From positions 4,526,001 to 4,590,000 of the forward strand of contig NZ_CP034661.1 in the NCBI RefSeq assembly GCF_003971235.1: DNA of 64,000 nt, given 5' to 3'. This DNA comes from Chryseobacterium aureum. Its GTDB lineage: Bacteria > Bacteroidota > Bacteroidia > Flavobacteriales > Weeksellaceae. A model generated the notes under the pieces. That model did not search any database. It saw nothing but the letters and a program-made list of their open reading frames with translations, and had not been told where the DNA came from. Shown here one piece after another: positions 52,409 through 60,085 of the stretch. Position numbers and translations under genes: made by a program. Within the stretch, counting starts at the first letter, position 1. Every line of letters begins with the position of its first letter.

Positions 52409-52440
52409 TTACTGAATTTACTGAAATTATCGTTATGATA

Positions 52441-52470
52441 AAAAAAAACATTCCAAAAGCTGGAATGTTT
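52441..52470 (-). terminator. terminator of the esterase gene
   Basis: A 10-bp perfect stem AAACATTCCA/TGGAATGTTT. On the minus strand it is followed by a run of T residues (the A run at 52440-52448). Confidence 0.82.
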
Positions 52471-52527
52471 ATACAAACTACAATGAAGCCGTATTATTCT
52501 TTGAATTTATTTCAAATTGAACGCTGT

Positions 52528-53166
52528 TTATTTGGAAAAGAATTCCATCAGGTCCATATAATTCTTCTGATTAACGCCATGTCCGCTCATATATTCTCTG
52601 AAAGTGAAGTAACAGCTAAGGTCGTAAAGAAGATCTGCCGCTTTTCTTCCCCATTCAAGCGGAATCACAGCATCATCAGTGCCATGTGAAATAAAGAAAC
52701 GAAGCCCTTCCAGCTTCTTTTTGTCCTTTACAATACCATCCAGGATTTTCTCTTCAGGATAACTGCTCAGACACGCTACATAATTAAACAGTTCAGGATG
52801 TTTCAATGCTAAGGCATAGCACAGTATTCCTCCCTGGCTGAAGCCGCACAGATGCGTTTTGCTTTCCGTAAGGCCATAGTGGTTGATGATCTTCAGCATG
52901 CTTTCCAGCACTGCATGTAAAGATTCTTTTGCCTGAGGAACATCAATAAAGTTCTCAGGATCATTGAAATTAATATCATACCAGGAATATCCTTCAAACT
53001 GAGTATCACGCGGTGCTCTGAAACTTACAATAATCCAGTCATTCGGAAGGGTTTCTCTGAAACTGAAAAGATCCTGTTCGTTACTGCCGTAGCCGTGAAG
53101 CATAAAAAGAATGGGAGTTTGGGAAGTAATATTTTCCGGCTCTCTTACTAGATAATCTAAATTCAT
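52528..53166 (-). CDS. carboxylesterase / phospholipase family alpha/beta hydrolase
   Basis: Cytoplasmic serine hydrolase of 212 residues. The opening PILFMLHGYGSNEQDLFSF (about 20-38) and nucleophile elbow LCGFSQGGILCYALAL near 107 match the phospholipase/carboxylesterase (Abhydrolase_2) family. The acid is in ISHGTDDAVIPLEWG near 160 and the His in YMSGHGVN near 195. The -7 promoter element ends only 4 nt before the ATG, so the mRNA may have no leader. Confidence 0.88.
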   Translation of the reverse strand: MNLDYLVREPENITSQTPILFMLHGYGSNEQDLFSFRETLPNDWIIVSFRAPRDTQFEGYSWYDINFNDPENFIDVPQAKESLHAVLESMLKIINHYGLTESKTHLCGFSQGGILCYALALKHPELFNYVACLSSYPEEKILDGIVKDKKKLEGLRFFISHGTDDAVIPLEWGRKAADLLYDLSCYFTFREYMSGHGVNQKNYMDLMEFFSK

Positions 53167-53170
53167 ACCG

Positions 53171-53178
53171 CAAAGATA
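53171..53178 (-). promoter_or_regulatory. -7 promoter element of the esterase gene (leaderless candidate)
   Basis: The minus strand reads TATCTTTG and then 4 nt to the ATG. With the usual distance to the start of transcription, the mRNA would begin at or next to the start codon. Confidence 0.5.
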
Positions 53179-53377
53179 AATAAATTACCAGCAAAAAATC
53201 CATTTTTATTATTCATACAATGAACTTCAGGAGAATGTAGCGTATGAGTAATGATTGGTTCTTTAGAGTGTATTTTTGGACTTTAATGCTGTATTTTTAT
53301 TTTTGTTGATTTGATATTATTTGGAAATCTTTATTGGAAATTTTTCATAAAAGTTATTTTTATATTAATAAAAAACT

Positions 53378-53385
53378 TATATTTG
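53378..53385 (+). promoter_or_regulatory. -7 promoter element of the first MmpS-like lipoprotein gene
   Basis: TATATTTG is an exact match, 26 nt before the chosen ATG. It makes the longer in-frame start at 53334 impossible. Confidence 0.55.
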
Positions 53386-53411
53386 AAACATTAAAAAATC
53401 TATTTGGAGAA

Positions 53412-53843
53412 ATGAAGCAATTTTACAATTCAAAAAGTTTACTTAGACTTTCTTTTTTATTCGTTTTATTATTTTCTGTAATTACCGTTGTCAATTCTTG
53501 TAAAAAAGACGATGATGAAGAATTTCAGGATCATGTGGTTCAATTTGAAGTGAAAACCACTGCCGGAGGAAACATTATAAGTGTTGTAACCCAGGTAGGT
53601 ACAACCCAGAATACCATATACAATACTCCACAGACTCCTGTGACTTCACCATGGACAAGCGGAGAATTCTTTGTAAACTCCAGCCAGGCACAGCTGAATC
53701 TGGATGCCAACGCATCAATGCCGGATGATAATTCAGAATTAACCATTACTCTTTATATAGACGGAGAAGTTGCAAGAACTGTTAAGAAAAAAGGGAAAGG
53801 GGTATTAGTTGCTTCTATCGATTACAGCTTCTTAGAGCCATAA
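53412..53843 (+). CDS. small MmpS-like lipoprotein, paralogue A
   Basis: Predicted lipoprotein of 143 residues with the Cys at 30 followed by an acidic KKDDDEE stretch. The mature part is one beta-sandwich domain: HVVQFEVKTTAGGNI, a central SPWTSGEFFV, and LTITLYIDGEVARTVKKKG at the end. The Trp-Thr-Ser and I-DGE blocks resemble the MmpS-type fold and recur in paralogue B on the other side of the two-component genes. Fold assignment is tentative and function is unknown. A terminator shared with the convergent response regulator follows. Confidence 0.65.
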   Translation: MKQFYNSKSLLRLSFLFVLLFSVITVVNSCKKDDDEEFQDHVVQFEVKTTAGGNIISVVTQVGTTQNTIYNTPQTPVTSPWTSGEFFVNSSQAQLNLDANASMPDDNSELTITLYIDGEVARTVKKKGKGVLVASIDYSFLEP

Positions 53844-53870
53844 AATTATTTTAATTTATTGATATACAGA

Positions 53871-53902
53871 ATCCGCCTCACATAGAGGCGGATTTTTTTA
53901 TT
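53871..53902. terminator. bidirectional terminator between lipoprotein A and the response regulator
   Basis: A 10-bp stem AATCCGCCTC/GAGGCGGATT with loop ACATA and T runs on the plus strand, between convergent genes. Confidence 0.85.
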
Positions 53903-54536
53903 CTTCAATTAACTGCAGCTGTACTGCCAGGGTAATAAGTTCTGTAGAATTTCTTGCCTGGAATTTCTGAAGCAGATTCTTCCGGTGGGTATCTACTGTC
54001 AACGGACTTAAAAAAAGCTCTTCGGCAATCATATTACTGGTTTTTCCCTGTGCTACCATCTGTAGAATTTGCTTTTCTCTCTTTGTAACCCTGGGGACAG
54101 GAATATCTTTTTGAGTGGGCCGGCTGATGATTTGTTTGGTTTCATTACAGAAAACAATATCTCCGGAAAGCGCACCTCTTATGGACAGAACAAGATCATC
54201 AAGAGAAGTATTCTTGAGAAGATATCCGCTGGCTCCATTTTGTATACACTGCATGATAATGCTTCTTTCAGAGCGGTTGCTGAACATGATGACAGAAGTG
54301 CCCGGAGATATTTTTTTAATTTCCCGGCAAAGTTCTGTTCCGCTGGCGTCAGGAAGGGTAATGTCCAGAAGAATGACATCAGCCTTTTCAGACTGAATAA
54401 AACTGATTGTTTCCGCACCGGATGCAAAACTTCCTGCTACATTAAAAACAGGCTGGCTGTTCAGCATCAGTTTCAGCCCTTCGATGACGATAGGGTGGTC
54501 ATCTACGATGACGATATTTATTTTTTCATTCTCCAT
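53898..54536 (-). CDS. NarL/FixJ-family response regulator
   Basis: Two-component DNA-binding output protein of 212 residues. The receiver has the acidic pair Asp12/Asp13 (IVDDHP), phosphorylation site Asp58 (VILLDITLPD), a Ser in MFSNRS and Lys in GYLLKN. The LuxR-type helix-turn-helix (about 145-210) reads VTKREKQILQMVAQGKTSNMI followed by LSPLTVDTHRKNLLQKF. It overlaps the 3' end of the histidine kinase gene by 11 nt, so kinase and regulator are translated as a pair. Confidence 0.95.
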   Translation of the reverse strand: MENEKINIVIVDDHPIVIEGLKLMLNSQPVFNVAGSFASGAETISFIQSEKADVILLDITLPDASGTELCREIKKISPGTSVIMFSNRSERSIIMQCIQNGASGYLLKNTSLDDLVLSIRGALSGDIVFCNETKQIISRPTQKDIPVPRVTKREKQILQMVAQGKTSNMIAEELFLSPLTVDTHRKNLLQKFQARNSTELITLAVQLQLIEE

Positions 54537-56499
54537 GGATGTTGAGCTCTATATTAATTGCCGTTCCCTGTTGGTCAGAATTGATTTCCATTTTCCCTTT
54601 CAGATAGCTGACTCTGTTTTTGAGATTCCGAAGTCCCATACTTTTGGTGGTTTTCTCAATATTTTGATCAAATCCTTTTCCGTTGTCTTCAATTGTAATC
54701 ATAAAATTTTCGCCGGATTGTGAGCACTGAAGCAAGATACTGCTGGCCCCGGCATGTTTGACGGCATTGGCCAGTAATTCCTGTACTATTCTGTAAATAT
54801 TAAGCTGGATATTTAAAGGCAATGATCTGTCAATATCAATAGCCTGAAAGTCAATATCGAGGTTTTTCCTGCTATAGAATCCACATAAATCTTGCAGGGC
54901 TGTTTCCAAACCAAAATTAAGCAGGGATTCAGGCATTAAATTTCTGGCGACATGGCGCAGCTCACTTACTGAATTATCCAGCTGCCCTAAGATTGTATAA
55001 AATTCCTGATCCTTTTCAGGATGTAAATGAGTGGAAGACCAGGTAGAAAAATTGATTTTCACACCGGCAAGCATTCCACCCAGGCCATCATGAAGATCTC
55101 TTGCGATACGCTCTCTTTCTCTTTCTTCCCCCTCAAGAATCGCTTTGGTTAAAGTTAATTCTTCCTTTTGCTTAATTTCTTTTATTTTCTGCTCACTTAT
55201 TTTTTTATTTTTTCTGAAAATAATAAACAGGAAGATCAAAAGACTGAAAGCCAGCAGTAAAACAAGACCCATTCCCCATAAATAATAGTTTTTCTTGCTT
55301 ACCTCCAGATCTTTTTGATTTTTTTCAGCATTTAATGCAGCTATTTTTCTTTCTTTTTCAGCGGTATTGAATTTAGTTTCGAGTTTATTGATCTCAATTT
55401 TTACATTTTCTGTATTCAGACTGTCATTCAGCCTGGAGTATTTCTGCTCCCATATAAGAGCTTCTTTCGTATTGCCTAGTTCTTCATTAAGCAAAGAAAG
55501 CTGCTTATAAAAAGTTTTTCTGTTATTGAGGTCAATGGCTAAAGATTTTTCTGTGAGAACATCTTCCAGCGTAGCCTTGGCCTCCTTGTATCTTTTAAGC
55601 TTTTTTAAAATGTCATATTTGTTAAAATAAAACATTTGAGCCAGCAGATTCTGATTAAATTTCTTTGCATAGAAAATTCCTTTGTCGATAACAGACAGTG
55701 CTTCTGCATTTTTTTGTCTGGTAATATAAAGCAGGGTTTTGCTGTAATAATAAAAGGCATTGGATGAAGATTCCGGGTAGGGACTGATGAGTTTTTCTGC
55801 TTTGTTTAAGAACTTTTCAGCTTCATCGCCATGGGCCTGATAACAGAAATTGTTGGCAGAATTCAGGTAGGTAAAAAACAATTCGGCAGAATCCGGGTAG
55901 TTTTTTTCCAGGATCTCCAAAGCTTTATCATTATATTCTTCTGATTTTTTAAACTGGGCATTATACGTAAGAATCACAGCAAGCTGAGTGTACAGGAAAC
56001 CCAAATTTCTGCTGTTTTTATATTTTTTTACCAGTGGAATACTTTTTTCAAGCATCATCTTAACCAAAGGGACGTAGCCGTCTTTATCCTTCTGTGAAAC
56101 TCCGTAGCTGTACCAGGCAAGCGCCTGAAGAAAATCAGACTCTTCATTTTTGAATTTTGATAAAGACCGGATCGCCTGCTGATAAGAAACGGATGCTTTC
56201 TTTTTATTCCTGTCCAGATTGTATTGTCCTTCGTAGTAATAATATTTTGCAGTTAAAAAAGGATGGTTTTGAACCAAAATTTTTCCATTGTCAAGGTATC
56301 TCTTACTCAAAACGGAATCACTGTTTCTGTAATAATTAGATAAAAGGAAGAAGGCTGTGGCTTTTGAAGGATCAGGGAGTTTTCCTCTTGTCATGCTTTG
56401 GAGGCTGTCTGTATAAGCTTTCTCATTAAGGGGAATGATTTGTTGGGATTGTAATTTAAAAGACAGGAACAGGCTCAGCAGGATAAGAAATCTCTTCAT
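54526..56499 (-). CDS. TPR sensor histidine kinase (HisKA_3, NarX type)
   Basis: Sensor of 657 residues. A signal peptide (MKRFLILLSLFLSFKLQSQ) precedes a long periplasmic stretch of TPR-like helical repeats (about 20-395). One membrane helix (about 408-430, YYLWGMGLVLLLAFSLLIFLF) is followed by a coiled segment. The HisKA_3 site ERERIARDLHDGLGGMLAG has the phospho-His near 470, and the ATPase domain has YRIVQELLANAVKHAGAS and DNGKGFD near 606. TPR kinases of this kind are common in Bacteroidota. The signal is unknown. Two related lipoprotein genes flank the pair and are likely targets or partners. Confidence 0.93.
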   Translation of the reverse strand: MKRFLILLSLFLSFKLQSQQIIPLNEKAYTDSLQSMTRGKLPDPSKATAFFLLSNYYRNSDSVLSKRYLDNGKILVQNHPFLTAKYYYYEGQYNLDRNKKKASVSYQQAIRSLSKFKNEESDFLQALAWYSYGVSQKDKDGYVPLVKMMLEKSIPLVKKYKNSRNLGFLYTQLAVILTYNAQFKKSEEYNDKALEILEKNYPDSAELFFTYLNSANNFCYQAHGDEAEKFLNKAEKLISPYPESSSNAFYYYSKTLLYITRQKNAEALSVIDKGIFYAKKFNQNLLAQMFYFNKYDILKKLKRYKEAKATLEDVLTEKSLAIDLNNRKTFYKQLSLLNEELGNTKEALIWEQKYSRLNDSLNTENVKIEINKLETKFNTAEKERKIAALNAEKNQKDLEVSKKNYYLWGMGLVLLLAFSLLIFLFIIFRKNKKISEQKIKEIKQKEELTLTKAILEGEERERERIARDLHDGLGGMLAGVKINFSTWSSTHLHPEKDQEFYTILGQLDNSVSELRHVARNLMPESLLNFGLETALQDLCGFYSRKNLDIDFQAIDIDRSLPLNIQLNIYRIVQELLANAVKHAGASSILLQCSQSGENFMITIEDNGKGFDQNIEKTTKSMGLRNLKNRVSYLKGKMEINSDQQGTAINIELNIHGE

Positions 56500-56605
56500 T
56501 ATGGATCAATTCTGTAAAATATTTTTTTAAACGCTCAATTTAATTAAAAATATTAGCATAAAAAATACCGGTATTCAGGTAGAAAAAATTACTGATTTTT
56601 CCTGA

Positions 56606-56636
56606 TTGATACACATGGAGGATGCTCATAGCTTTG
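56606..56636 (+). promoter_or_regulatory. promoter of the second MmpS-like lipoprotein gene
   Basis: TTG, a 20-nt spacer and TAGCTTTG form a near-ideal Bacteroidota promoter, leaving a leader of about 55 nt. Confidence 0.7.
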
Positions 56637-56698
56637 CAAACATCAATCACGAATCATAGAATATTCAATATAGTAATTAAAATTTAAACAAAAAGATT

Positions 56699-57118
56699 AT
56701 GAAAAAAATGAGAATGAATCAGCTGTTAAGAGGCGCATTCGTTGCAGTACTGGCAGCAATGCTTATCGGGTTTACAGCGTCATGCAGTAAAGACAATGAT
56801 GACAATAATGTCAATGGGGCAGGGAAAAGCCATAAAGTGGTTTTTAAAGCAATCGCTTCTTCAGGAAGTAATATTGATGTAGCGGTATACGGAATTGATG
56901 GTAATCCTACTACAGCATCAAGCCTTAGCGGATCTACATGGAGCAGTCCTGAAATTACCTCAGAGCCGGGAGCATACAGTGCCAATGTTGCTGTGAACGC
57001 TGTAGGACCTGGTGCTTCTGCTACTTTAAAGGTTCAGATCTGGGTAGACGGAGAGCTTAAAAAAGAAGGAACTTCCAGCGGGCAGTATTTATCTGCTTCT
57101 GCAAGCTACACATTTTAA
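56699..57118 (+). CDS. small MmpS-like lipoprotein, paralogue B
   Basis: Lipoprotein of 139 residues with Cys29 (GFTASC) and an acidic-polar KDNDDNN linker. The mature domain shares its plan with paralogue A: HKVVFKAIASSGSNI, a central STWSSPEI, and LKVQIWVDGELKKEGTSSG. The VDG-E turn and Trp block fit an MmpS-like or immunoglobulin-like beta sandwich. It is read divergently from the histidine kinase. Function is unknown. Confidence 0.65.
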   Translation: MKKMRMNQLLRGAFVAVLAAMLIGFTASCSKDNDDNNVNGAGKSHKVVFKAIASSGSNIDVAVYGIDGNPTTASSLSGSTWSSPEITSEPGAYSANVAVNAVGPGASATLKVQIWVDGELKKEGTSSGQYLSASASYTF

Positions 57119-57135
57119 TATTAAATTTATTTAGG

Positions 57136-57176
57136 AAAAACCGGGCGCTGAGATTCATCTCAGCGCCCGGTTTTTT
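57136..57176. terminator. bidirectional terminator between lipoprotein B and tyrS
   Basis: A very strong perfect stem of up to 17 bp built on ACCGGGCGCTGAGAT and its complement, with a tiny loop and six T residues, between convergent genes. Confidence 0.92.
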
Positions 57177-57190
57177 ATAGTGTTTTCAGA

Positions 57191-58486
57191 TTAATCTACT
57201 TTTACAATAAAGTAGCTTTTCTTACCTTTTTGAAGCAATAAGAATTTTCCGTCAATAAGATCACCTTCATGGGCTGTAAAAGTATCATTCACTTTCTGTT
57301 TATTTACGGAGATTGAATTCCCTTTAATTTCTCGTTGAGCTTCACTTTTAGATTTTAAGAATCCAGACTTTTCGGATAGAAGATCCACAATATTTATTCC
57401 CAGAACATCTGCTTTTGCCATTTCTTTCTGAGGAACGCCGTCAAAAACTTCCAGGAAAGTTTCTTCATCAAGGCTTACCAGATCTTCAGCTGTAGAACGT
57501 CCGAAAAGAATTTCAGAAGCTTTCAGTGCTTTTTCATACTCTTCTCTTCCGTGAACCCAAACGGTTACTTCTTCTGCCAGTTTCTTTTGTAGTTTTCTTT
57601 CGTGGGCAGCTGTTTTGTGCTCTTCAATTAAAGCATCAATTTCTTCTTTTCCCAAGAAAGTATAGAATTTGATAAATCTTTCCGCATCTTCATCTGTAGC
57701 ATTCAGCCAGAACTGGTAGAATTTGTAAGGAGAAGTTTTCTTTTTATCCAGCCAGTAGTTTTCTCCGCTTTCTGATTTTCCGAATTTGGAGCCGTCTGCC
57801 TTGGTAATCAAAGGAACGGTTAATGCGAAAGCTTCACCCTGGGCTTTTCTACGGATCAATTCTGTTCCTGTGGTGATATTTCCCCACTGGTCAGAACCTC
57901 CCATTTGTAGCTTAACATTATTGTTTTGGTATAAGTGAAGAAAATCATATCCCTGAATTAACTGGTAAGTAAATTCCGTGAAACTCATTCCGTCAACTCC
58001 TGCTTCTCCGGAAAGTCTCTTCTTCACAGAATCTTTAGCCATCATATAGTTGACCGTGATATTCTTCCCGATATTTTTCGCAAAATCCAGGAAGGAGATA
58101 TTTTTCATCCAGTCATAGTTGTTCACCAGCTCAGCTTTGTTAGGCTCATTTCCTTCAAAATTTAAAAATCTTGAAAGCTGGTTTTTCAAACAGTCAACAT
58201 AATGTAAAAGAGTATCTTCATCCAGAAGGTTTCTTTCCGCTGATTTTCCTGACGGATCGCCAATCATCCCTGTAGCACCTCCTACCAAAGCAATAGGCTT
58301 GTGGCCATGCAGCTGGAAATGCGCTAAAATTTTTATCTGGATAAGACTTCCGATATGTAAAGAATCGGCAGTAGGATCAAAACCAATATATGCAGTAGTT
58401 ACCTCTTTATTCAGTTGTTCATCGGTTCCTGGCATCATATCGGCAAACAGACCACGCCATTTCAGTTCTTCTATAAAGGAATTCAT
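57191..58486 (-). CDS. tyrS: tyrosyl-tRNA synthetase
   Basis: Class I synthetase of 431 residues that charges tRNA-Tyr. The HIGH motif appears as DSLHIGSLIQ (about 37-46), Gly-Gly-Ala-Thr follows in ALVGGATGMIGDPSGKS near 66, the tyrosine pocket is QGYDFLHLY near 180 and GGSDQWGNI near 195, and KMSKS is KFGKS near 236. The C-terminal S4 RNA-binding domain (about 360-430) ends with GKFLLLQKGKKSYFIVKVD. Length and motifs are normal for bacterial TyrRS. Confidence 0.96.
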   Translation of the reverse strand: MNSFIEELKWRGLFADMMPGTDEQLNKEVTTAYIGFDPTADSLHIGSLIQIKILAHFQLHGHKPIALVGGATGMIGDPSGKSAERNLLDEDTLLHYVDCLKNQLSRFLNFEGNEPNKAELVNNYDWMKNISFLDFAKNIGKNITVNYMMAKDSVKKRLSGEAGVDGMSFTEFTYQLIQGYDFLHLYQNNNVKLQMGGSDQWGNITTGTELIRRKAQGEAFALTVPLITKADGSKFGKSESGENYWLDKKKTSPYKFYQFWLNATDEDAERFIKFYTFLGKEEIDALIEEHKTAAHERKLQKKLAEEVTVWVHGREEYEKALKASEILFGRSTAEDLVSLDEETFLEVFDGVPQKEMAKADVLGINIVDLLSEKSGFLKSKSEAQREIKGNSISVNKQKVNDTFTAHEGDLIDGKFLLLQKGKKSYFIVKVD

Positions 58487-58515
58487 TTGATTTTTAACTT
58501 TAAAATTTTAATAGG

Positions 58516-58523
58516 CAAAGATA
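58516..58523 (-). promoter_or_regulatory. -7 promoter element of tyrS
   Basis: The minus strand reads TATCTTTG, 29 nt before the ATG. No T-box or other leader structure fits in this short leader. Confidence 0.5.
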
Positions 58524-58644
58524 GTAAATTCAGAAGTATTAAGGAAAAAAAGCCATATAACGATAGGGCAGGAATGATAAGAGGAATAGTACAAAACTTT
58601 TTGGCTGGTTCACTTTGAAAATAGAATGGCTTCACCTTTTATCC

Positions 58645-58675
58645 TTTGTTTTTCACCCTAAATAATCTATATTTG
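58645..58675 (+). promoter_or_regulatory. promoter of the ECF sigma factor gene (leaderless candidate)
   Basis: TTTG, a 19-nt spacer and TATATTTG, ending 6 nt before the ATG of MNDEQLF. Transcription would start at about the ATG itself. Confidence 0.7.
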
Positions 58676-58681
58676 TTATTA

Positions 58682-59242
58682 ATGAATGACGAACAGCTAT
58701 TCCTGCTCATACAGAAGGCCAAGGATAAGGACCAGAAGGCCCAGACTAAACTCATTAATGTTTTTTGGGTGGATGTTTTCTCTTTTGTGATGAAAAAAGT
58801 AAAAGATGAAAATGATGCCGATGAAATTACCGTAAATGTTTTTTCAAAAGTATTGTCGAAGCTGGATATGTTCGATCCTCATTTTCAGTTCAAAACCTGG
58901 ATTCTTACCATTGCCCAGAATACGGTTATTGATTTTTGGAGGAAAAAAAACCGTGATAATGAAGATGCCGTCGAAAATCTGGATGAAGTTAAAAACCAAT
59001 ACGCAAAATCTCCGGAAGAACTGCTCATTTCCGAGGAAGAACAAAAAAAAATCATCAAAACGATAGAATCCCTGGATGCCAACTATCAGGATATTATCAA
59101 ACTGAGATTTTTTGAAGAAAAAAGCATCAAAGAAATAGCTGATGAACTGGGAATTTCCGTCGCCAATACCAAAGTAAGAGTCATGCGGGCAAAAAAAGTC
59201 TTAGCCGAACTGTTGAAAAATAACGAGTTTGAAGATAATTAA
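58682..59242 (+). CDS. ECF-type RNA polymerase sigma factor
   Basis: Sigma-70 family regulator of 186 residues. Region 2 (about 15-85) includes DADEITVNVFSKVL and FKTWILTIAQNTVIDFWRKK, the -10 recognition and melting helices. Region 4 (about 125-180) includes YQDIIKLRFFEEKSIKEIADEL and VANTKVRVMRAKKVL, the -35-binding helix-turn-helix. The TTG 12 codons upstream is rejected because it lies before the promoter's -7 element. No anti-sigma factor gene is adjacent: the next gene is on the other strand beyond a palindrome, so control may be transcriptional. Confidence 0.9.
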   Translation: MNDEQLFLLIQKAKDKDQKAQTKLINVFWVDVFSFVMKKVKDENDADEITVNVFSKVLSKLDMFDPHFQFKTWILTIAQNTVIDFWRKKNRDNEDAVENLDEVKNQYAKSPEELLISEEEQKKIIKTIESLDANYQDIIKLRFFEEKSIKEIADELGISVANTKVRVMRAKKVLAELLKNNEFEDN

Positions 59243-59244
59243 AT

Positions 59245-59311
59245 GAATATTTTGCACATGAACGGGCTTTTAGCCCGTTCATGTGCAAAATATTCCGAAT
59301 GGCTTTAGCCA
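59245..59311. repeat. twin-hairpin repeat, copy 2, with a 24-bp perfect palindrome
   Basis: Arms at 59245-59268 and 59272-59295 are perfectly complementary over 24 bp around loop TTT, with core GAACGGGCT/AGCCCGTTC. The second hairpin TGGCTTTAGCCA lies at 59300-59311. The order and cores match copy 1 at 3711-3766. It starts 2 nt after the ECF stop codon and may also end that transcript, although no T tract follows. Confidence 0.8.
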
Positions 59312-59336
59312 AAACATATATTTTCCCCGTTTTAAT

Positions 59337-59969
59337 TTAAAAATAAACCTCTTCTTTTGTTTTCGGAAGAATGATCTTTTGCTGCTTTTCCTGATTTCTG
59401 TTTTGCAGATTGATCTTTAATCCCTTTTTGATATAGGTTTCCTTTAAAGATTTACCATATTCAGCTGTGTTTTCTACCTCTTTTGAATAGTTTAACTGTC
59501 CCGTTGAAAGGTTGAAATCCACCTCTTTCCAGTAATCACCGGGTCTTCCTGAGGTTGTAGAAGTTCCGATAAGCTCAAAATGGCCGTTCTGAAACCTGTA
59601 TTTGTCCGTTACATCCCATTTCCAGCTGCTTCCTCCGTTTTGAGAAATAATCAGAATTCCTTTTTCTATTTTAGTTTCTCCGTAAGGATCACCCATCATG
59701 CCGCCACCGTTGCTTTCTATAATAGCATTTCTGGATTTTTCAAGAACGGTCCATGCTCCGCCCACTTTTTTCAGGATCTGAATTTCGCGGATGTTTCCCA
59801 TATCAGTCGTATCCTTTGTATTGTAAATCACTACTTTTTCAGGAATTGTATCGCCGTCAAGATCTCCGGTTACCGTTTCAATGATGGTGGAACCCGCCGG
59901 CTGAAACTGCTGCTGGGCAAAACAAAATGTTCCGCATACCGCGGATAAAAGAAAAAATGTTGTTCTCAT
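59337..59969 (-). CDS. secreted protein of unknown function
   Basis: Exported protein of 210 residues with signal peptide (MRTTFFLLSAVCGTFCFAQ). The early block ETVTGDLDGDTIPEKVVIYN (about 31-50) resembles a single FG-GAP/VCBS-type calcium loop (DLDGD). The rest is beta-rich (SWKWDVTDKYRFQNGHFELIG) and ends with a polar Lys/Gln-rich tail. I do not recognise a family. It lies alone between the ECF palindrome and the lipA promoter. Confidence 0.65.
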   Translation of the reverse strand: MRTTFFLLSAVCGTFCFAQQQFQPAGSTIIETVTGDLDGDTIPEKVVIYNTKDTTDMGNIREIQILKKVGGAWTVLEKSRNAIIESNGGGMMGDPYGETKIEKGILIISQNGGSSWKWDVTDKYRFQNGHFELIGTSTTSGRPGDYWKEVDFNLSTGQLNYSKEVENTAEYGKSLKETYIKKGLKINLQNRNQEKQQKIILPKTKEEVYF

Positions 59970-60036
59970 AAAAATATTTTGAAGAAATAAAGATACAAAT
60001 GAAATTTTGAATGATCAATTTCATCAATATATCCGG

Positions 60037-60069
60037 TTGATGGTTTCCATTAAAAAATCCTTAACTTTG
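60037..60069 (+). promoter_or_regulatory. promoter of lipA
   Basis: TTG, a 22-nt spacer and TAACTTTG, ending 16 nt before the ATG. Confidence 0.6.
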
Positions 60070-60085
60070 AACTTCAATTTTAGAA

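Noticed and set aside
58516..58681. T-box leader for tyrS
   Set aside because: The leader is about 25-30 nt, far too short for a T-box, and T-boxes are not expected in Bacteroidota.
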